64,000 nt of DNA from Sphingobacterium sp. (GCA_031286695.1 JAITTY010000010.1:280482-344481); one strand, 5' to 3'. Counted from the stretch's first letter, positions 45,204 to 55,284 are shown. Program-made: numbers and translations. The notes: a model not told the origin generated them from the sequence alone.

Positions 45204-45236
45204 CAAAGATAAAAATATAATGAATGTATTTGTCAA
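45204..45236 (-). promoter_or_regulatory. Promoter for the four-helix membrane protein
   Basis: Minus-strand TATCTTTG (45211-45204, exact consensus) with TTG at 45236-45234, spacer 22; the ATG is about 31 bases downstream. Confidence 0.5.
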
Positions 45237-45239
45237 AAA

Positions 45240-45854
45240 TCATTGTTCTAGCAGAAATACCTCCGCGATTGGATTGAATAGATATATACGTTTGCTACTC
45301 AATTCCATGCACTTATAGCGTTTTCTTATCTTCTCAATACGTTGAAATGAACGCCCGTTTTTTAGTTTAAAGAAATGACCATCTTCCAGGGATTCCACCG
45401 TAAGGGCACTGGATTTGACCGTATCATATGATTTTAAGGTTCGAAACAGATGAAGGTCCGTACAGCTTGAAGCAGCGGGGTTTTCCATATAGCGATGAAT
45501 GGCGCTACTGATATCAAGCGGAAAGATATTCAATTTTAGAAAAGGATCCATAAGCTCTTTAAAATTGCTCTTCCATTCCGTACCATGGGGTTTGACACGA
45601 TGCTGATGTTTATTCCAGGTCTGTAAATGGGCGAATTCATGGATCGTCGTAATCAAAAACGAATAGGAATTCAAGTCATGGTTGACTGAGATGCGATGTG
45701 GGCTTCCTTTAAAGGGGGCACGGTAATCTCCTAGCTTCGTACTTCTTGAACGAGAGATCTTAAATAAGCAGCGGGTGTGATTAATCCAGTTGGATATAAT
45801 TGGTGCTGCTTCTTCGGGCATGTATTTTTTTAGGGTAGCACTATAATCTTGCAT
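45240..45854 (-). CDS. SprT-like zinc metallopeptidase
   Basis: The 204-residue protein has the zinc motif His72-Glu73-x-x-His76 (TIHEFAHLQTW) and a third ligand in KPHGTEWKSNFKELM (His90), the SprT/Spartan arrangement. The N-terminal RSRSTKLGDYRAP segment fits the substrate-binding side. The four-cysteine zinc ribbon of full SprT proteins is not evident. The eukaryotic relative Spartan degrades DNA-protein crosslinks; the bacterial role is not established. It is divergent from recN, a suggestive but not decisive neighbour. Confidence 0.85.
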   Translation of the reverse strand: MQDYSATLKKYMPEEAAPIISNWINHTRCLFKISRSRSTKLGDYRAPFKGSPHRISVNHDLNSYSFLITTIHEFAHLQTWNKHQHRVKPHGTEWKSNFKELMDPFLKLNIFPLDISSAIHRYMENPAASSCTDLHLFRTLKSYDTVKSSALTVESLEDGHFFKLKNGRSFQRIEKIRKRYKCMELSSKRIYLFNPIAEVFLLEQ

Positions 45855-46168
45855 ACGGTAAAAATAGGAATTTATTCATGTCAATGGAGTTGAAAGAGAA
45901 CATTCTTTTGTCAAAAAAAGAATGTTTTTACTAAAAATAATAGCTTTATTTCCGGTTTTCGTTTGGATAATTGATATTATTTTTAGTATTTAGTACCTGT
46001 AAATGTCAAAAATGAGAAAGTAAGTAAAAAGGATTAATGTTTTTTTTAAATAAAACGTATTGAAATCGTCTGAGTTTTAGGTAAATTACCTACAGAAAGG
46101 TTCATAAATATTGGATCCGATTGAGGAACGGTTTTTCCTCCAAACTGTAAAAATAGACCTGCAAGAAT
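45855..46168. other. Divergent intergenic region sprT-like / recN
   Basis: 314 AT-rich bases. The only structured element seen is a perfect 15-base palindrome at 46078-46092. No exact TAnnTTTG promoter was found for either gene. Confidence 0.5.
46078..46092. promoter_or_regulatory. Palindrome upstream of recN
   Basis: TAGGTAA-A-TTACCTA, seven-base arms around one base, 77 bases before the recN ATG. It could be a repressor site; no regulator is identified. Confidence 0.35.
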
Positions 46169-47830
46169 ATGCTAGATACCTTACATATTAGAAATTATGC
46201 GCTCATCAACGAATTGGAAATCCAATTTGATAAAGGTTTGAATATGATTACCGGCGAAACCGGTGCCGGTAAATCTATTATCATGGGCGCGTTATCGCTG
46301 ATCTTAGGAAATAGGGCAGAGGGAAAGCATTTTTTCGACCCAGCCAAGAAATGTGTGATTGAAGGGGAATTTAAAATTGGTTCCTATCAGCTGCTGAGTT
46401 TTTTTGAGGAAAATGATCTCGATTACGCGGACCACACCATTATTCGAAGAGAAATCTCTCCCGATGGTAAATCCCGCGCATTTATTAATGATTCACCGGT
46501 CACACTGGCCATACTCAAAGCTTTAGGTGAGCAGTTGATTGATGTGCATTCGCAACATGCAACATTGCAGATTAATACAGAAGATTTTCAGTTTCTTGTG
46601 GTCGATAGCGTGGCAGGAGCTTTTGCGCTGAAGCAAAGCTATCGGGAGAGTTTCTTCGCTTATAAGAAAGCAAAAAAAGAACTCGAAGAATTTAAGGATC
46701 TGGTGAAAAAAGCTGCAATAGAACAGGATTATTTTCAGTTTCAATTTGATGAGCTTGATGCTGCTCAACTGCTAGCAGATGAGCAAGGGCAACTCGAAGT
46801 ACAACAGCGGCAATTGGAAAATGCAGAAGATATCAAGCGTGCACTAACTGGGGCATCAAATCTATTGGAAAATGAAGATACGGCAGTTTTAAGCCGTTTA
46901 AAAGAGGCGATGAGCCAAGTGGAAAGCATTGCGTCATTTCTGCCTGAGGCGGCAGATTTGGCTGCACGAATAAAGAGCACATGGATTGAGCTGAAGGACG
47001 TCGCAGCAGAACTGAGCTCGCTTGAAGAGGATACCCAAATCGACGAAGGTACTTTATTGGAAATCAATGAGCGCTTGAGCTTATTGTATTCCTTACAGAA
47101 AAAACATCATGTGGACTCCGTTGAGGAGCTGATCAAATTACGCGATGATCTAGAATCTAAACTGTTTGCTATAAATTCCTCGGACGAGCAATTGGAGCGA
47201 TTGGAAAAAGAGGTTGTGGCTAAATTAGCTATTGCCCAGAAAAAAGCAAAGGAACTATCAGCAGCCAGGAGAAAGGTACTGGAGATGATCGCAAAGGATG
47301 TGCAAGCGACCTTGTCAAATGTAGGTATGCCGAATGCACGACTTCAAATTAATCTGGAACCATTAAAGGAAGGGGATATGCGGGAATCGGGGATGGATTC
47401 AATACATTTTTTATTTTCGGCCAATAAAGGACAGGCATTGCAATCCATTCATCGGGTTGCCTCTGGGGGGGAGCTTTCACGGGTGATGCTAGCCATCAAA
47501 TCATTGGTTGCTAAGACCTCTGCATTGCCGACCATTATTTTTGATGAAATAGATACCGGGATCTCTGGTGAGGTAGCGTTGCGTGTTGGGGAGGTGATGG
47601 AAAGTCTAGCGGAGAATATGCAGGTTATTGCTATTTCCCATTTGCCACAAATTGCAGCCAAAGGTGCAGCGCATTATAAGGTATATAAGGAAGACAAAGC
47701 TAATCGGACAATATCTAACATTGTTCGATTAGATCAAGAGGGGAGAGTCAAGGAAATTGCTCAGATGCTCAGTGGCGCCAATCCAACGGATGCGGCACTG
47801 GAACATGCGGAGTTATTGTTGAAAGGGTAG
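46169..47830 (+). CDS. recN: DNA repair protein RecN
   Basis: RecN is an SMC-like ATPase that helps repair double-strand breaks by holding or tethering DNA ends. The 553-residue protein has Walker A GETGAGKSIIMGAL near the N-terminus, a long coiled coil (about 150-380) and the C-terminal signature VASGGELSRVMLAIK plus Walker B PTIIFDEIDTGISG. The length matches E. coli RecN (553). It is divergent from the SprT-like gene and ends in a terminator shared with the convergent lipoprotein gene. Confidence 0.97.
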   Translation: MLDTLHIRNYALINELEIQFDKGLNMITGETGAGKSIIMGALSLILGNRAEGKHFFDPAKKCVIEGEFKIGSYQLLSFFEENDLDYADHTIIRREISPDGKSRAFINDSPVTLAILKALGEQLIDVHSQHATLQINTEDFQFLVVDSVAGAFALKQSYRESFFAYKKAKKELEEFKDLVKKAAIEQDYFQFQFDELDAAQLLADEQGQLEVQQRQLENAEDIKRALTGASNLLENEDTAVLSRLKEAMSQVESIASFLPEAADLAARIKSTWIELKDVAAELSSLEEDTQIDEGTLLEINERLSLLYSLQKKHHVDSVEELIKLRDDLESKLFAINSSDEQLERLEKEVVAKLAIAQKKAKELSAARRKVLEMIAKDVQATLSNVGMPNARLQINLEPLKEGDMRESGMDSIHFLFSANKGQALQSIHRVASGGELSRVMLAIKSLVAKTSALPTIIFDEIDTGISGEVALRVGEVMESLAENMQVIAISHLPQIAAKGAAHYKVYKEDKANRTISNIVRLDQEGRVKEIAQMLSGANPTDAALEHAELLLKG

Positions 47831-47841
47831 CTAAACATAAA

Positions 47842-47875
47842 AATGCCTCAAAAGGGATCAAACTATTGAGGCATT
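47842..47875. terminator. Bidirectional terminator recN / lipoprotein
   Basis: Perfect arms AATGCCTCAA (47842-47851) and TTGAGGCATT (47866-47875) with a 14-base loop, then TGTAATTTTTTAAG. Confidence 0.75.
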
Positions 47876-47901
47876 GTAATTTTTTAAGATTTTTATAGTT
47901 C

Positions 47902-48318
47902 CTAGTTTCCTATAGTAGCATCCGTTAGAACAACTTTAACAATCATATTGTCTGGTGCAGCTGGTGTACCGCTTATATCATTGGCGTAAACACGTACAAC
48001 GCCAATAGAGTAGTTGTACGAAAACTGATATCCATATAGTTCTGAAGGGATCGCTTCATATCTATCAGGAGTAGCATCTAAATTGATTGCCACACTGACA
48101 TGACCGTCTTCATAATAACGTTTATCTAAATCTTTGATGGCAATGTCTTTTCTATAGGTATTGTTACCCTCTTTGACCCATTCATTTGATTTTACGGGAA
48201 ATACATAGCTTGTGCCGTCTAAAACGTTCACTTCCTGAGTAATATACTCCTTCTTACAAGAAGAAAATGAAACCAAGGCTGCGGTTCCAATTAATGCTGC
48301 TAATAAAAGTCTTTTCAT
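47902..48318 (-). CDS. Small lipoprotein, function unknown
   Basis: The 138-residue protein has a lipoprotein signal (MKRLLLAALIGTAALVSFSSC, lipid-modified Cys21) followed by KKEYITQEVN. The ~117-residue mature part looks like a single beta-sandwich (TSYVFPVKSNEWVKEG, GHVSVAINLDATPDRYEAIP, YQFSYNYSIGVVRVYANDI). Similar short CKKEY-type lipoproteins are common in Sphingobacteriaceae, but I know no function. It is convergent with recN and 140 bases downstream of clpC on the same strand. Confidence 0.82.
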   Translation of the reverse strand: MKRLLLAALIGTAALVSFSSCKKEYITQEVNVLDGTSYVFPVKSNEWVKEGNNTYRKDIAIKDLDKRYYEDGHVSVAINLDATPDRYEAIPSELYGYQFSYNYSIGVVRVYANDISGTPAAPDNMIVKVVLTDATIGN

Positions 48319-48403
48319 ATTGTTCGTGTTATTTGTGATAATTTTTTTTATTATAAGACGATAAAATAGTGCGAAAGTTTAACGCCAACTTTCTTTACAA
48401 CAA

Positions 48404-48428
48404 AAAATGCACCATAAAGGTGCATTTT
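48404..48428 (-). terminator. clpC terminator
   Basis: AAAATGCACC / GGTGCATTTT arms around ATAAA; on the minus strand the stem is followed by a T run, about 30 bases after the clpC stop. Confidence 0.8.
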
Positions 48429-48458
48429 ATTGAAATTATTTTTAAAGCCAGCGTAAGC

Positions 48459-50984
48459 TTACTTCTCGGCTGTATCTTTTGATGACTTAGAATCTGAGCT
48501 AGAAACCTCAATATCTTTGGTTTCAGGATTAATGCTCACGGTCAAAACTGAACCAGTTTGCACATTTCCTTTGAGGATTTCTTCTGCAATCGGATCTTCA
48601 AGGTATTTCTGGATTGCTCGTTTTAATGGACGCGCACCAAAATTACTGTCATAACCTTTGTCCGCAATGAAATCTTTTGCCTCATCTGTCAAATTGATCG
48701 TATAACCCAAATCAGCGATACGTTTGAACAATGATCTCAACTCAATATCAATGATTTTGAAGATATTCTCTTTTGTCAATGAATTGAATACAATTACATC
48801 ATCAATACGGTTCAAAAATTCTGGAGCAAAGGCTCTTTTCAAAGCAGTTTCGATAACTCCACGTGAATGCGCATCAGATTGTTGTGATTTTGCCGCAGTG
48901 GTGAAACCAACACCCTGACCAAATTCCTTCAATTGGCGTGCACCAATATTTGAAGTCATAATGATTATGGTATTTCTGAAATCTACTTTACGGCCCAAAC
49001 TATCTGTCAATTGGCCTTCGTCCAATACCTGTAGCATGAGGTTAAACACATCCGGGTGAGCTTTCTCAATTTCATCCAGTAAGACAACCGCATACGGTTT
49101 ACGACGTACTTTTTCGGTCAATTGACCACCTTCTTCGTAACCAACGTATCCTGGAGGCGCTCCAACAAGACGAGATACGGCAAATTTCTCCATGTACTCG
49201 CTCATGTCTATTTGGATCAGCGCATCTTCTGTATCAAACATAAATCGTGCTAATTCCTTTGCCAACTCTGTTTTACCGACCCCAGTAGGACCTAAGAAGA
49301 TAAACGACCCGATTGGTTTTTTAGGATCCTTCAAACCCGCACGTGTACGTTGTATAGCTTTCACCAATTTACCTACAGCGTCATCTTGACCAATGATTCT
49401 TCCCTTCATCAACTCAGCCATATTTAACAGTTTTTGACTGTCTGTTTGACTAACACGTTGTACTGGAATACCTGTCATCATGGCCACTACTTCAGCAACA
49501 TTTTCTTCTGAAACAGTATAGCGTTTAGACTTCGTCTCTTCTTCCCAAGCGATTTTTTCTTTCTCGAGCTCCTCGATCAATTTTTTCTCTGTATCACGCA
49601 ATTTAGCAGCCTCTTCGTATTTTTGACTACGAACGACTTTGTTTTTCTCCAATTTGACCTCTTCAATTTTATTCTCAATGTCTATAATGGATTGCGGTAC
49701 ATGAATATTGTTTAAGTGCACGCGAGAGCCTGCCTCATCCAAAGCATCAATAGCCTTATCTGGTAAGAATCTGTCTGTAATATAACGTGTTGTTAACGAC
49801 ACACAAGCTTCGATCGCTTCGGGAGTATAAGTGACATTGTGGTGATCCTCATATTTCTCTTTAATACGATTTAATATTTCAACCGTTTCATCATGTGTAG
49901 CCGGTTCGATCGTTACACGTTGGAAACGACGGTCCAAAGCACCATCTTTTTCAATGTATTGACGATATTCGTCCAATGTGGTTGCACCGATACATTGTAT
50001 TTCTCCTCTTGCCAAGGCTGGTTTGAACATATTGGAAGCATCCAATGATCCTGAAGCACCACCTGCACCAACGATGGTGTGAATCTCATCGATAAATAAG
50101 ATGACATCCGGTGATTTCTCCAGTTCATTCATGACCGCTTTCATACGTTCCTCAAATTGACCACGGTATTTCGTACCCGCTACCAAAGATGCTAGATCCA
50201 GGGTGACGACACGTTTATTGAATAATACACGTGATACCTTACGTTGAACAATGCGAAGCGCAAGTCCTTCAGCAATCGCTGATTTACCGACACCCGGTTC
50301 ACCGATCAACAAAGGATTGTTCTTCTTGCGTCGGGATAAAATTTGAGATACACGCTCAATTTCTTTTTCGCGACCTACGATAGGATCCAATTTACCCTCC
50401 TCGGCAGCTTTGGTCAAATCACGGCCAAAGTTGTCCAGTACCGGAGTTTTGGATTTAATATCCGAAACTTTTTTTGGCTGGATATATTGATCATCTTCAG
50501 CAAAATCATCATCGCCAGTAGGAGAGCCCGGAGCCTCATCCTTGATCGTCGTTCTATTTTGCTCAACTTCAGATTTGAAGATGTCGTAAGTCACATTGTA
50601 TTGTTGTAAAATCTGAGAAGCAATATTATCTTCATCTCGTAAGATAGCCAATAATAGATGCTCCGTTCCGATGATGTCCGATTTGAATATTTTAGCCTCC
50701 AAATAAGTAATCTTCAAAACTTTTTCAGCCTGTTTTGTTAATGGCATATTGCCGATAGGAGCGCGTGAAACCGATGCCCCCTTCACTGCGTCCTCCACAG
50801 ATTGACGTAGTGCTGTTGTGTCAATGCCTATGTTTTTAAGGATCTTTATCGCCATTCCATCGCCTTCACGAATCAATCCGAGCAATAAATGCTCTGTTCC
50901 AATATAATCGTGACGCAATCTCAAAGCTTCCTCTCTACTGTACGATATGACATCCTTTACGCGCGGTGAAAATTTTGCTTCCAT
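48459..50984 (-). CDS. clpC: ATP-dependent Clp protease ATP-binding subunit ClpC
   Basis: ClpC is a HSP100 unfoldase that feeds proteins into ClpP. The 841-residue protein has two N-terminal Clp repeats (1-145: [35 protein letters not shown]), AAA-1 with Walker [11 protein letters not shown], a UVR-containing middle coiled coil (about 430-480), AAA-2 with [15 protein letters not shown] and the C-terminal D2 small domain ([20 protein letters not shown]). The Ser/Lys/Asp tail ([14 protein letters not shown]) is probably disordered. No mcsA, mcsB or ctsR is adjacent, unlike in Firmicutes. It is divergent from ettA. Confidence 0.96.
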   Translation of the reverse strand: MEAKFSPRVKDVISYSREEALRLRHDYIGTEHLLLGLIREGDGMAIKILKNIGIDTTALRQSVEDAVKGASVSRAPIGNMPLTKQAEKVLKITYLEAKIFKSDIIGTEHLLLAILRDEDNIASQILQQYNVTYDIFKSEVEQNRTTIKDEAPGSPTGDDDFAEDDQYIQPKKVSDIKSKTPVLDNFGRDLTKAAEEGKLDPIVGREKEIERVSQILSRRKKNNPLLIGEPGVGKSAIAEGLALRIVQRKVSRVLFNKRVVTLDLASLVAGTKYRGQFEERMKAVMNELEKSPDVILFIDEIHTIVGAGGASGSLDASNMFKPALARGEIQCIGATTLDEYRQYIEKDGALDRRFQRVTIEPATHDETVEILNRIKEKYEDHHNVTYTPEAIEACVSLTTRYITDRFLPDKAIDALDEAGSRVHLNNIHVPQSIIDIENKIEEVKLEKNKVVRSQKYEEAAKLRDTEKKLIEELEKEKIAWEEETKSKRYTVSEENVAEVVAMMTGIPVQRVSQTDSQKLLNMAELMKGRIIGQDDAVGKLVKAIQRTRAGLKDPKKPIGSFIFLGPTGVGKTELAKELARFMFDTEDALIQIDMSEYMEKFAVSRLVGAPPGYVGYEEGGQLTEKVRRKPYAVVLLDEIEKAHPDVFNLMLQVLDEGQLTDSLGRKVDFRNTIIIMTSNIGARQLKEFGQGVGFTTAAKSQQSDAHSRGVIETALKRAFAPEFLNRIDDVIVFNSLTKENIFKIIDIELRSLFKRIADLGYTINLTDEAKDFIADKGYDSNFGARPLKRAIQKYLEDPIAEEILKGNVQTGSVLTVSINPETKDIEVSSSDSKSSKDTAEK

Positions 50985-51120
50985 TGAATACCTTTCTGTT
51001 TTATATTAAGGATATATAAATGTAGTAAATTCTGCATTTCAAACCTTAAAATTATTTTAAATAATGTCATCAACAATTAAGCCATGACCTTTGTACGTCC
51101 AAAATGTCAGTATAAAAGAT

Positions 51121-51128
51121 TACATTTG
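51121..51128 (+). promoter_or_regulatory. -7 box for the ettA operon
   Basis: TACATTTG, an exact TAnnTTTG match, 41 bases before the ettA ATG; the nearest TTG (51091) is too far upstream for the usual spacer. Confidence 0.4.
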
Positions 51129-51169
51129 TATGTTAATATAACAAGAGTTTTCGAATTTTTTTAATTTTT

Positions 51170-52852
51170 ATGTCAGACGAGAAGATCATTTTTTCGATGG
51201 CGGGTGTCAACAAAATCTATCCGCCTCAAAAACAAGTTTTAAAAAATATCTATTTATCTTTTTTCTATGGTGCTAAGATCGGTGTAATCGGTTTGAACGG
51301 ATCCGGTAAATCTTCCCTATTAAAAATTATCGCTGGATTGGATAAATCATATCAAGGTGAGGTGGTGTTTTCCCCAGGTTATTCTGTGGGGTATTTGGCA
51401 CAAGAACCTCAATTGGATCTTGAAAAGACTGTTCTTGAAGTCGTACAGGAAGGTGTCGCTGAGATTACTGCGATCTTACAGGAATACGAAGAAATCAACG
51501 AAAAATTTGGACTGCCAGAGGTGTACGAAAATGCCGATGAGATGGACAAATTGTTGGCACGACAAGGTGAACTTCAAGATAAAATTGATGCCACCAACGC
51601 TTGGGAAATCGACTCGAAATTGGAAAGAGCAATGGATGCTTTACGTTGCCCTGAGCCAGATGCGAAGATTGTCAATTTGTCAGGTGGTGAGCGCAGACGT
51701 GTAGCATTATGTCGCTTATTGTTGCAGGAACCGGATGTCTTACTCTTAGATGAACCAACCAACCACTTGGATGCCGAATCGATAGACTGGTTAGAACAAC
51801 ATTTGAAACAATATAAAGGAACGGTCATTGCCGTTACCCACGACCGTTATTTCTTGGATAACGTAGCCGGATGGATTCTTGAACTGGATCGCGGCGAAGG
51901 TATTCCTTGGAAAGGAAATTATTCTTCTTGGTTAGATCAAAAAGCAAAACGCTTGGCACAGGAAGAAAAACAGGAGACTAAACGTCAAAAAACCTTGGAA
52001 CGTGAGCTTGAATGGGTGCGCATGGCCCCAAAGGCACGTCACGCCAAATCGAAAGCACGTTTACACAACTATGAAAAACTAGCTTCCGAGGAAACGAAAG
52101 AACGCGAAGAGAAATTGGAATTGTTTATTCCACCGGGACCACGTCTGGGGAACTCTGTCATTGAGGCAACGAATATTTCCAAAGCATATGGCGATCGCAT
52201 TTTATTTGAAAACTTAAGTTTCATGTTGCCGCCGGCAGGTATCGTAGGGATCATTGGACCAAATGGTGCGGGTAAAACAACTTTATTCCGCCTGATCACA
52301 GGGCAGGAAACACCGGATACGGGTTCTTTCAAGGTCGGAGAAACAGTGAAATTGGGCTATGTAGACCAAATGCACCACGACCTCGATCCTGAAAAATCGG
52401 TTTGGGAAAATATTACGGGAGGTAGCGACAATATGATGTTGGGTAACCGCTCGGTGAACTCAAGAGCTTACGTTTCCAAATTTAATTTTAACGGTGCTGA
52501 TCAACAAAAGAAAGTAGGCGTGCTTTCCGGCGGAGAACGTAACCGTGTTCACCTGGCAATTACCCTTAAAGAGGGTTCAAATGTACTCTTGCTCGATGAG
52601 CCTACCAATGATATCGATGTAAATACATTGCGTGCGCTGGAAGAAGGCTTGGAGAATTTCGGTGGTTGTGCCGTTGTGATCTCTCACGATAGATGGTTCC
52701 TGGATCGTATCTGTACACATATCCTTGCTTTTGAAGGCGATTCGCAGGTTTATTTCTTCGAAGGTAACTATACCGAGTATGAAGAAAACCGTAAAAAACG
52801 TGTGGGTGATGTAACGCCACATCGTATTAAATACAAAAAATTGGTTAAATAG
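51170..52852 (+). CDS. ettA: Energy-dependent translational throttle protein EttA (ABC-F)
   Basis: EttA binds the ribosomal E site and gates entry into elongation according to the ATP/ADP ratio. The 560-residue protein has two ABC domains with Walker A GLNGSGKSSLL and GPNGAGKTTLF, signatures LSGGERRRVALCRLL and LSGGERNRVHLAI, and an arm/linker between them (ELEWVRMAPKARHAKSKARL), which is diagnostic of EttA among ABC-F proteins. The length fits E. coli EttA (555). The sensor kinase gene begins 11 bases after its stop, so ettA leads an operon with a two-component system. Confidence 0.95.
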   Translation: MSDEKIIFSMAGVNKIYPPQKQVLKNIYLSFFYGAKIGVIGLNGSGKSSLLKIIAGLDKSYQGEVVFSPGYSVGYLAQEPQLDLEKTVLEVVQEGVAEITAILQEYEEINEKFGLPEVYENADEMDKLLARQGELQDKIDATNAWEIDSKLERAMDALRCPEPDAKIVNLSGGERRRVALCRLLLQEPDVLLLDEPTNHLDAESIDWLEQHLKQYKGTVIAVTHDRYFLDNVAGWILELDRGEGIPWKGNYSSWLDQKAKRLAQEEKQETKRQKTLERELEWVRMAPKARHAKSKARLHNYEKLASEETKEREEKLELFIPPGPRLGNSVIEATNISKAYGDRILFENLSFMLPPAGIVGIIGPNGAGKTTLFRLITGQETPDTGSFKVGETVKLGYVDQMHHDLDPEKSVWENITGGSDNMMLGNRSVNSRAYVSKFNFNGADQQKKVGVLSGGERNRVHLAITLKEGSNVLLLDEPTNDIDVNTLRALEEGLENFGGCAVVISHDRWFLDRICTHILAFEGDSQVYFFEGNYTEYEENRKKRVGDVTPHRIKYKKLVK

Positions 52853-52863
52853 AAGAGAGAATC

Positions 52864-54054
52864 ATGGAGAGCGGAAGGCTTTTGGCTGCAATAATAGACC
52901 ACGCTATCGATGGCATTATCACCATAGACAACAGGGGGCATGTGGAAAGCATTAACCCTGCTGCCTTGGAATTGTTTGGTTATCAGGCTGAAGAGGTGAT
53001 TGGAAATAATATCTCCATGCTGATGCCTGAACCCGATCGTGGTAATCATGATGGTTATCTACACAATTACCAAACCACGGGACACAAGAAAATTATTGGA
53101 ATTGGCCGTGAAGTGATGGGCTTGAAGAAAAATGGAGAAACATTTCCATTTCGCCTGGCAGTCAGTGAGGTTTGGCTAAAGGATAAAAATATTTTCACGG
53201 GTTTTATTCACGATTTATCGCGTGAGAAAGCTGCCGAGGATATGCTCAAGCAACATGCTGCCGAACTCGAACATAAAGTCAGTGAACGTACACGCGATCT
53301 GATCTCCATGGTGTCCGAGCTGGAAAAGGCTAAAGCTGAAGTCTCCAAATCCCTGGAAAAAGAAATTGAACTTAACCAGCTGAAATCAAGATTTGTATCC
53401 ATGGCTTCACATGAATTCCGTACACCTTTGAGTTCTGTACAGCTTTCGGCTTCTTTGATTGAAAAATATTCGGAGCGACCGGATGATAAGGCAAATATCA
53501 TTAAACATACCAATAAGATTAAAGGGGCTGTTCAGCTGCTGACCAGTATCCTGAATGATTTTCTTTCTCTGGAAAAATTGGAAGCAGGTATTGTTGTCAT
53601 GAATAAGCAGTATATCAATTTAGTAGAGCTTGCCGAAGAGATCACCGAAGAGATGCAGTTGATCTGTAAGAAGAATCAGCATATTGTATACCAACATACC
53701 GGAGAAATTGGGCATTTTACCCTGGATCCCAATTTATTGAAGAATGCTTTGGTCAACTTGATCTCCAATGCGATCAAGTATTCTGGGGAAGATACGTTGA
53801 TTGAATTTACAACATGTATTGATGATGAGGGTTGTTTAATTTCGGTAAAGGATAATGGTATCGGTATTCCAGAAGAGGATCAGGTGCATTTATTCGAACC
53901 TTTTTTTAGGGCTCATAATACAGGGAATATCCCTGGTACAGGATTAGGCTTGAATATCGTCAAGAGGTACATTGGACTTATGGAAGGTAATATGGAATTT
54001 GAATCTGAAGTACACAAGGGAACTTCATTCAGGGTAAGCTTTAAAGAAAGCTGA
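52864..54054 (+). CDS. Soluble PAS histidine kinase with FixL-like haem-PAS features
   Basis: The 396-residue kinase has no membrane helix. Its PAS domain (8-120) strongly resembles the oxygen sensor FixL: MLMPEPDRGNHDGYL and KKIIGIGREVMG. Aligned to Bradyrhizobium FixL, the proximal haem His200 equals His62, Ile215 equals Ile77 and Arg220 equals Arg82, while Arg206 is Asn68. A short coiled coil (125-170) leads to HisKA with His183 (ASHEFRTPLS) and an HATPase with LVNLISNAIKYSGE, DNGIGIPEEDQ and GTGLGLNIVKRY. It is 11 bases after ettA and 36 before a REC-Crp fusion, its likely partner. Haem binding is inference; many related PAS domains lack it. Confidence 0.9.
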   Translation: MESGRLLAAIIDHAIDGIITIDNRGHVESINPAALELFGYQAEEVIGNNISMLMPEPDRGNHDGYLHNYQTTGHKKIIGIGREVMGLKKNGETFPFRLAVSEVWLKDKNIFTGFIHDLSREKAAEDMLKQHAAELEHKVSERTRDLISMVSELEKAKAEVSKSLEKEIELNQLKSRFVSMASHEFRTPLSSVQLSASLIEKYSERPDDKANIIKHTNKIKGAVQLLTSILNDFLSLEKLEAGIVVMNKQYINLVELAEEITEEMQLICKKNQHIVYQHTGEIGHFTLDPNLLKNALVNLISNAIKYSGEDTLIEFTTCIDDEGCLISVKDNGIGIPEEDQVHLFEPFFRAHNTGNIPGTGLGLNIVKRYIGLMEGNMEFESEVHKGTSFRVSFKES

Positions 54055-54090
54055 ATCTGGAGATAAGCATGACAGAATAAATAATGCCAG

Positions 54091-55158
54091 ATGAGAAATA
54101 AAAAGACAATCTTAATTATTGAAGATAATATTGATATCCGAGAGGGAACGACCGAAATATTGGAGTTAACAGGAAGGTATGATGTCATTACGGCCGAAAA
54201 TGGACGTATTGGAGTCGACTTGGCAACAAGACATATTCCTGATTTGATTCTCTGTGATATTATGATGCCCGAACTGGATGGTTACGGTGTCTTATTTATG
54301 TTGAGCAAAATTGAAAGTACTGCTAAAATTCCTTTCATTTTTCTGACTGCCAAGGCGGAACGCGCAGATATGCGCAAAGCAATGGAGATGGGAGCGGATG
54401 ATTATTTGACCAAGCCTTTTGACGATGTCGAATTGATGAACGCAATAGATGTACGCCTCAAAAGACATGAACAGCTGGCCGCAGATACCCCACAGGAGGA
54501 AGATTTGAGTTTGAGCGCCGAAGAGCAGGTGTTATTGCTGCAAGAGCTGCTTGCCAATTCACGTGTCAAAACAGTGAAGAAAAAACAGTCTATTTATGAA
54601 AAAGACGATTCGCCAACATATGTATATTTTGTAAAATCTGGTCAGGTGCGCAGTTTTAAGTCTTATAAAGATGGACGGGAACTCTCTACGGGTATCTTTA
54701 TTGAAGGAAATTACTTTGGCTATGCATCGATTTTGTTGAATGATAATTACGAAGACTACGCTGAAGCAGTTGAACAAAGTGAAATTGTGTTGGTGCCAAA
54801 GGACAGTTTTTTAGAGCTGCTATGGAAAAAACCTGCAATAGCCAGTAAATTTATTAAGCTTCTTTCGGTAGATTTACGTGAAAAGGAAGAACAATTGCTA
54901 GGCTTTGCCTATCATTCTGTCCGCAAGCGCGTCGCCAATGCTTTGATTAGCGTTGCTGAAAAAAGTGGCGTCAATATCAATGAGGTTAATGCCTGTACAA
55001 TTGATGTGACACGGGATAGTTTGGCTTCAATTGCCGGCACAGCAAATGAAACAGTTTCCCGTATGCTTTCAGATTTTAAAGAAGAAAAACTGATTTCGAA
55101 AGAAAAAGGTAAGATATATATCAATTCGATCAAAAACCTACGCGATGTGAAACAGTAA
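54091..55158 (+). CDS. Receiver-Crp/FNR fusion transcription regulator
   Basis: The 355-residue protein joins a response-regulator receiver (4-125; acidic Glu11-Asp12, phospho-acceptor Asp56 in LCDIMMP, Lys in YLTKPFDD) to a Crp/FNR module: cyclic-nucleotide-like beta-roll (about 155-240, TYVYFVKSGQVRSFKSYKDG) and a winged helix (about 270-350) with the recognition region DSLASIAGTANETVSRMLSD. This unites in one chain what FixJ and FixK do separately. No N-terminal FNR cysteines are present, so oxygen sensing must come from the kinase. It presumably controls the hemN-ccoI-ccoS genes downstream. Confidence 0.9.
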   Translation: MRNKKTILIIEDNIDIREGTTEILELTGRYDVITAENGRIGVDLATRHIPDLILCDIMMPELDGYGVLFMLSKIESTAKIPFIFLTAKAERADMRKAMEMGADDYLTKPFDDVELMNAIDVRLKRHEQLAADTPQEEDLSLSAEEQVLLLQELLANSRVKTVKKKQSIYEKDDSPTYVYFVKSGQVRSFKSYKDGRELSTGIFIEGNYFGYASILLNDNYEDYAEAVEQSEIVLVPKDSFLELLWKKPAIASKFIKLLSVDLREKEEQLLGFAYHSVRKRVANALISVAEKSGVNINEVNACTIDVTRDSLASIAGTANETVSRMLSDFKEEKLISKEKGKIYINSIKNLRDVKQ

Positions 55159-55194
55159 CGATTAGCAAGCGAAGATTTAAAAATCAATATGCTC

Positions 55195-55233
55195 AAAAAG
55201 GCGTGTTCAGTTTTTCTGGATGCGCCTTTTTTT
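55195..55233 (+). terminator. Intrinsic terminator after the REC-Crp gene
   Basis: AAAAAGGCG (55195-55203) pairs with CGCCTTTTT (55223-55231); a T run ends the stem. It separates the ettA-sensor operon from the hemN operon. Confidence 0.75.
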
Positions 55234-55284
55234 AACCTTTCATCGCAATTGTTGCTTGTGAAATCATGATGTTTTTTGCGAATT

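Noticed and set aside
53100-53110. Membrane anchoring of the PAS kinase
   Set aside because: No hydrophobic segment of membrane length exists anywhere in the protein; it is soluble.
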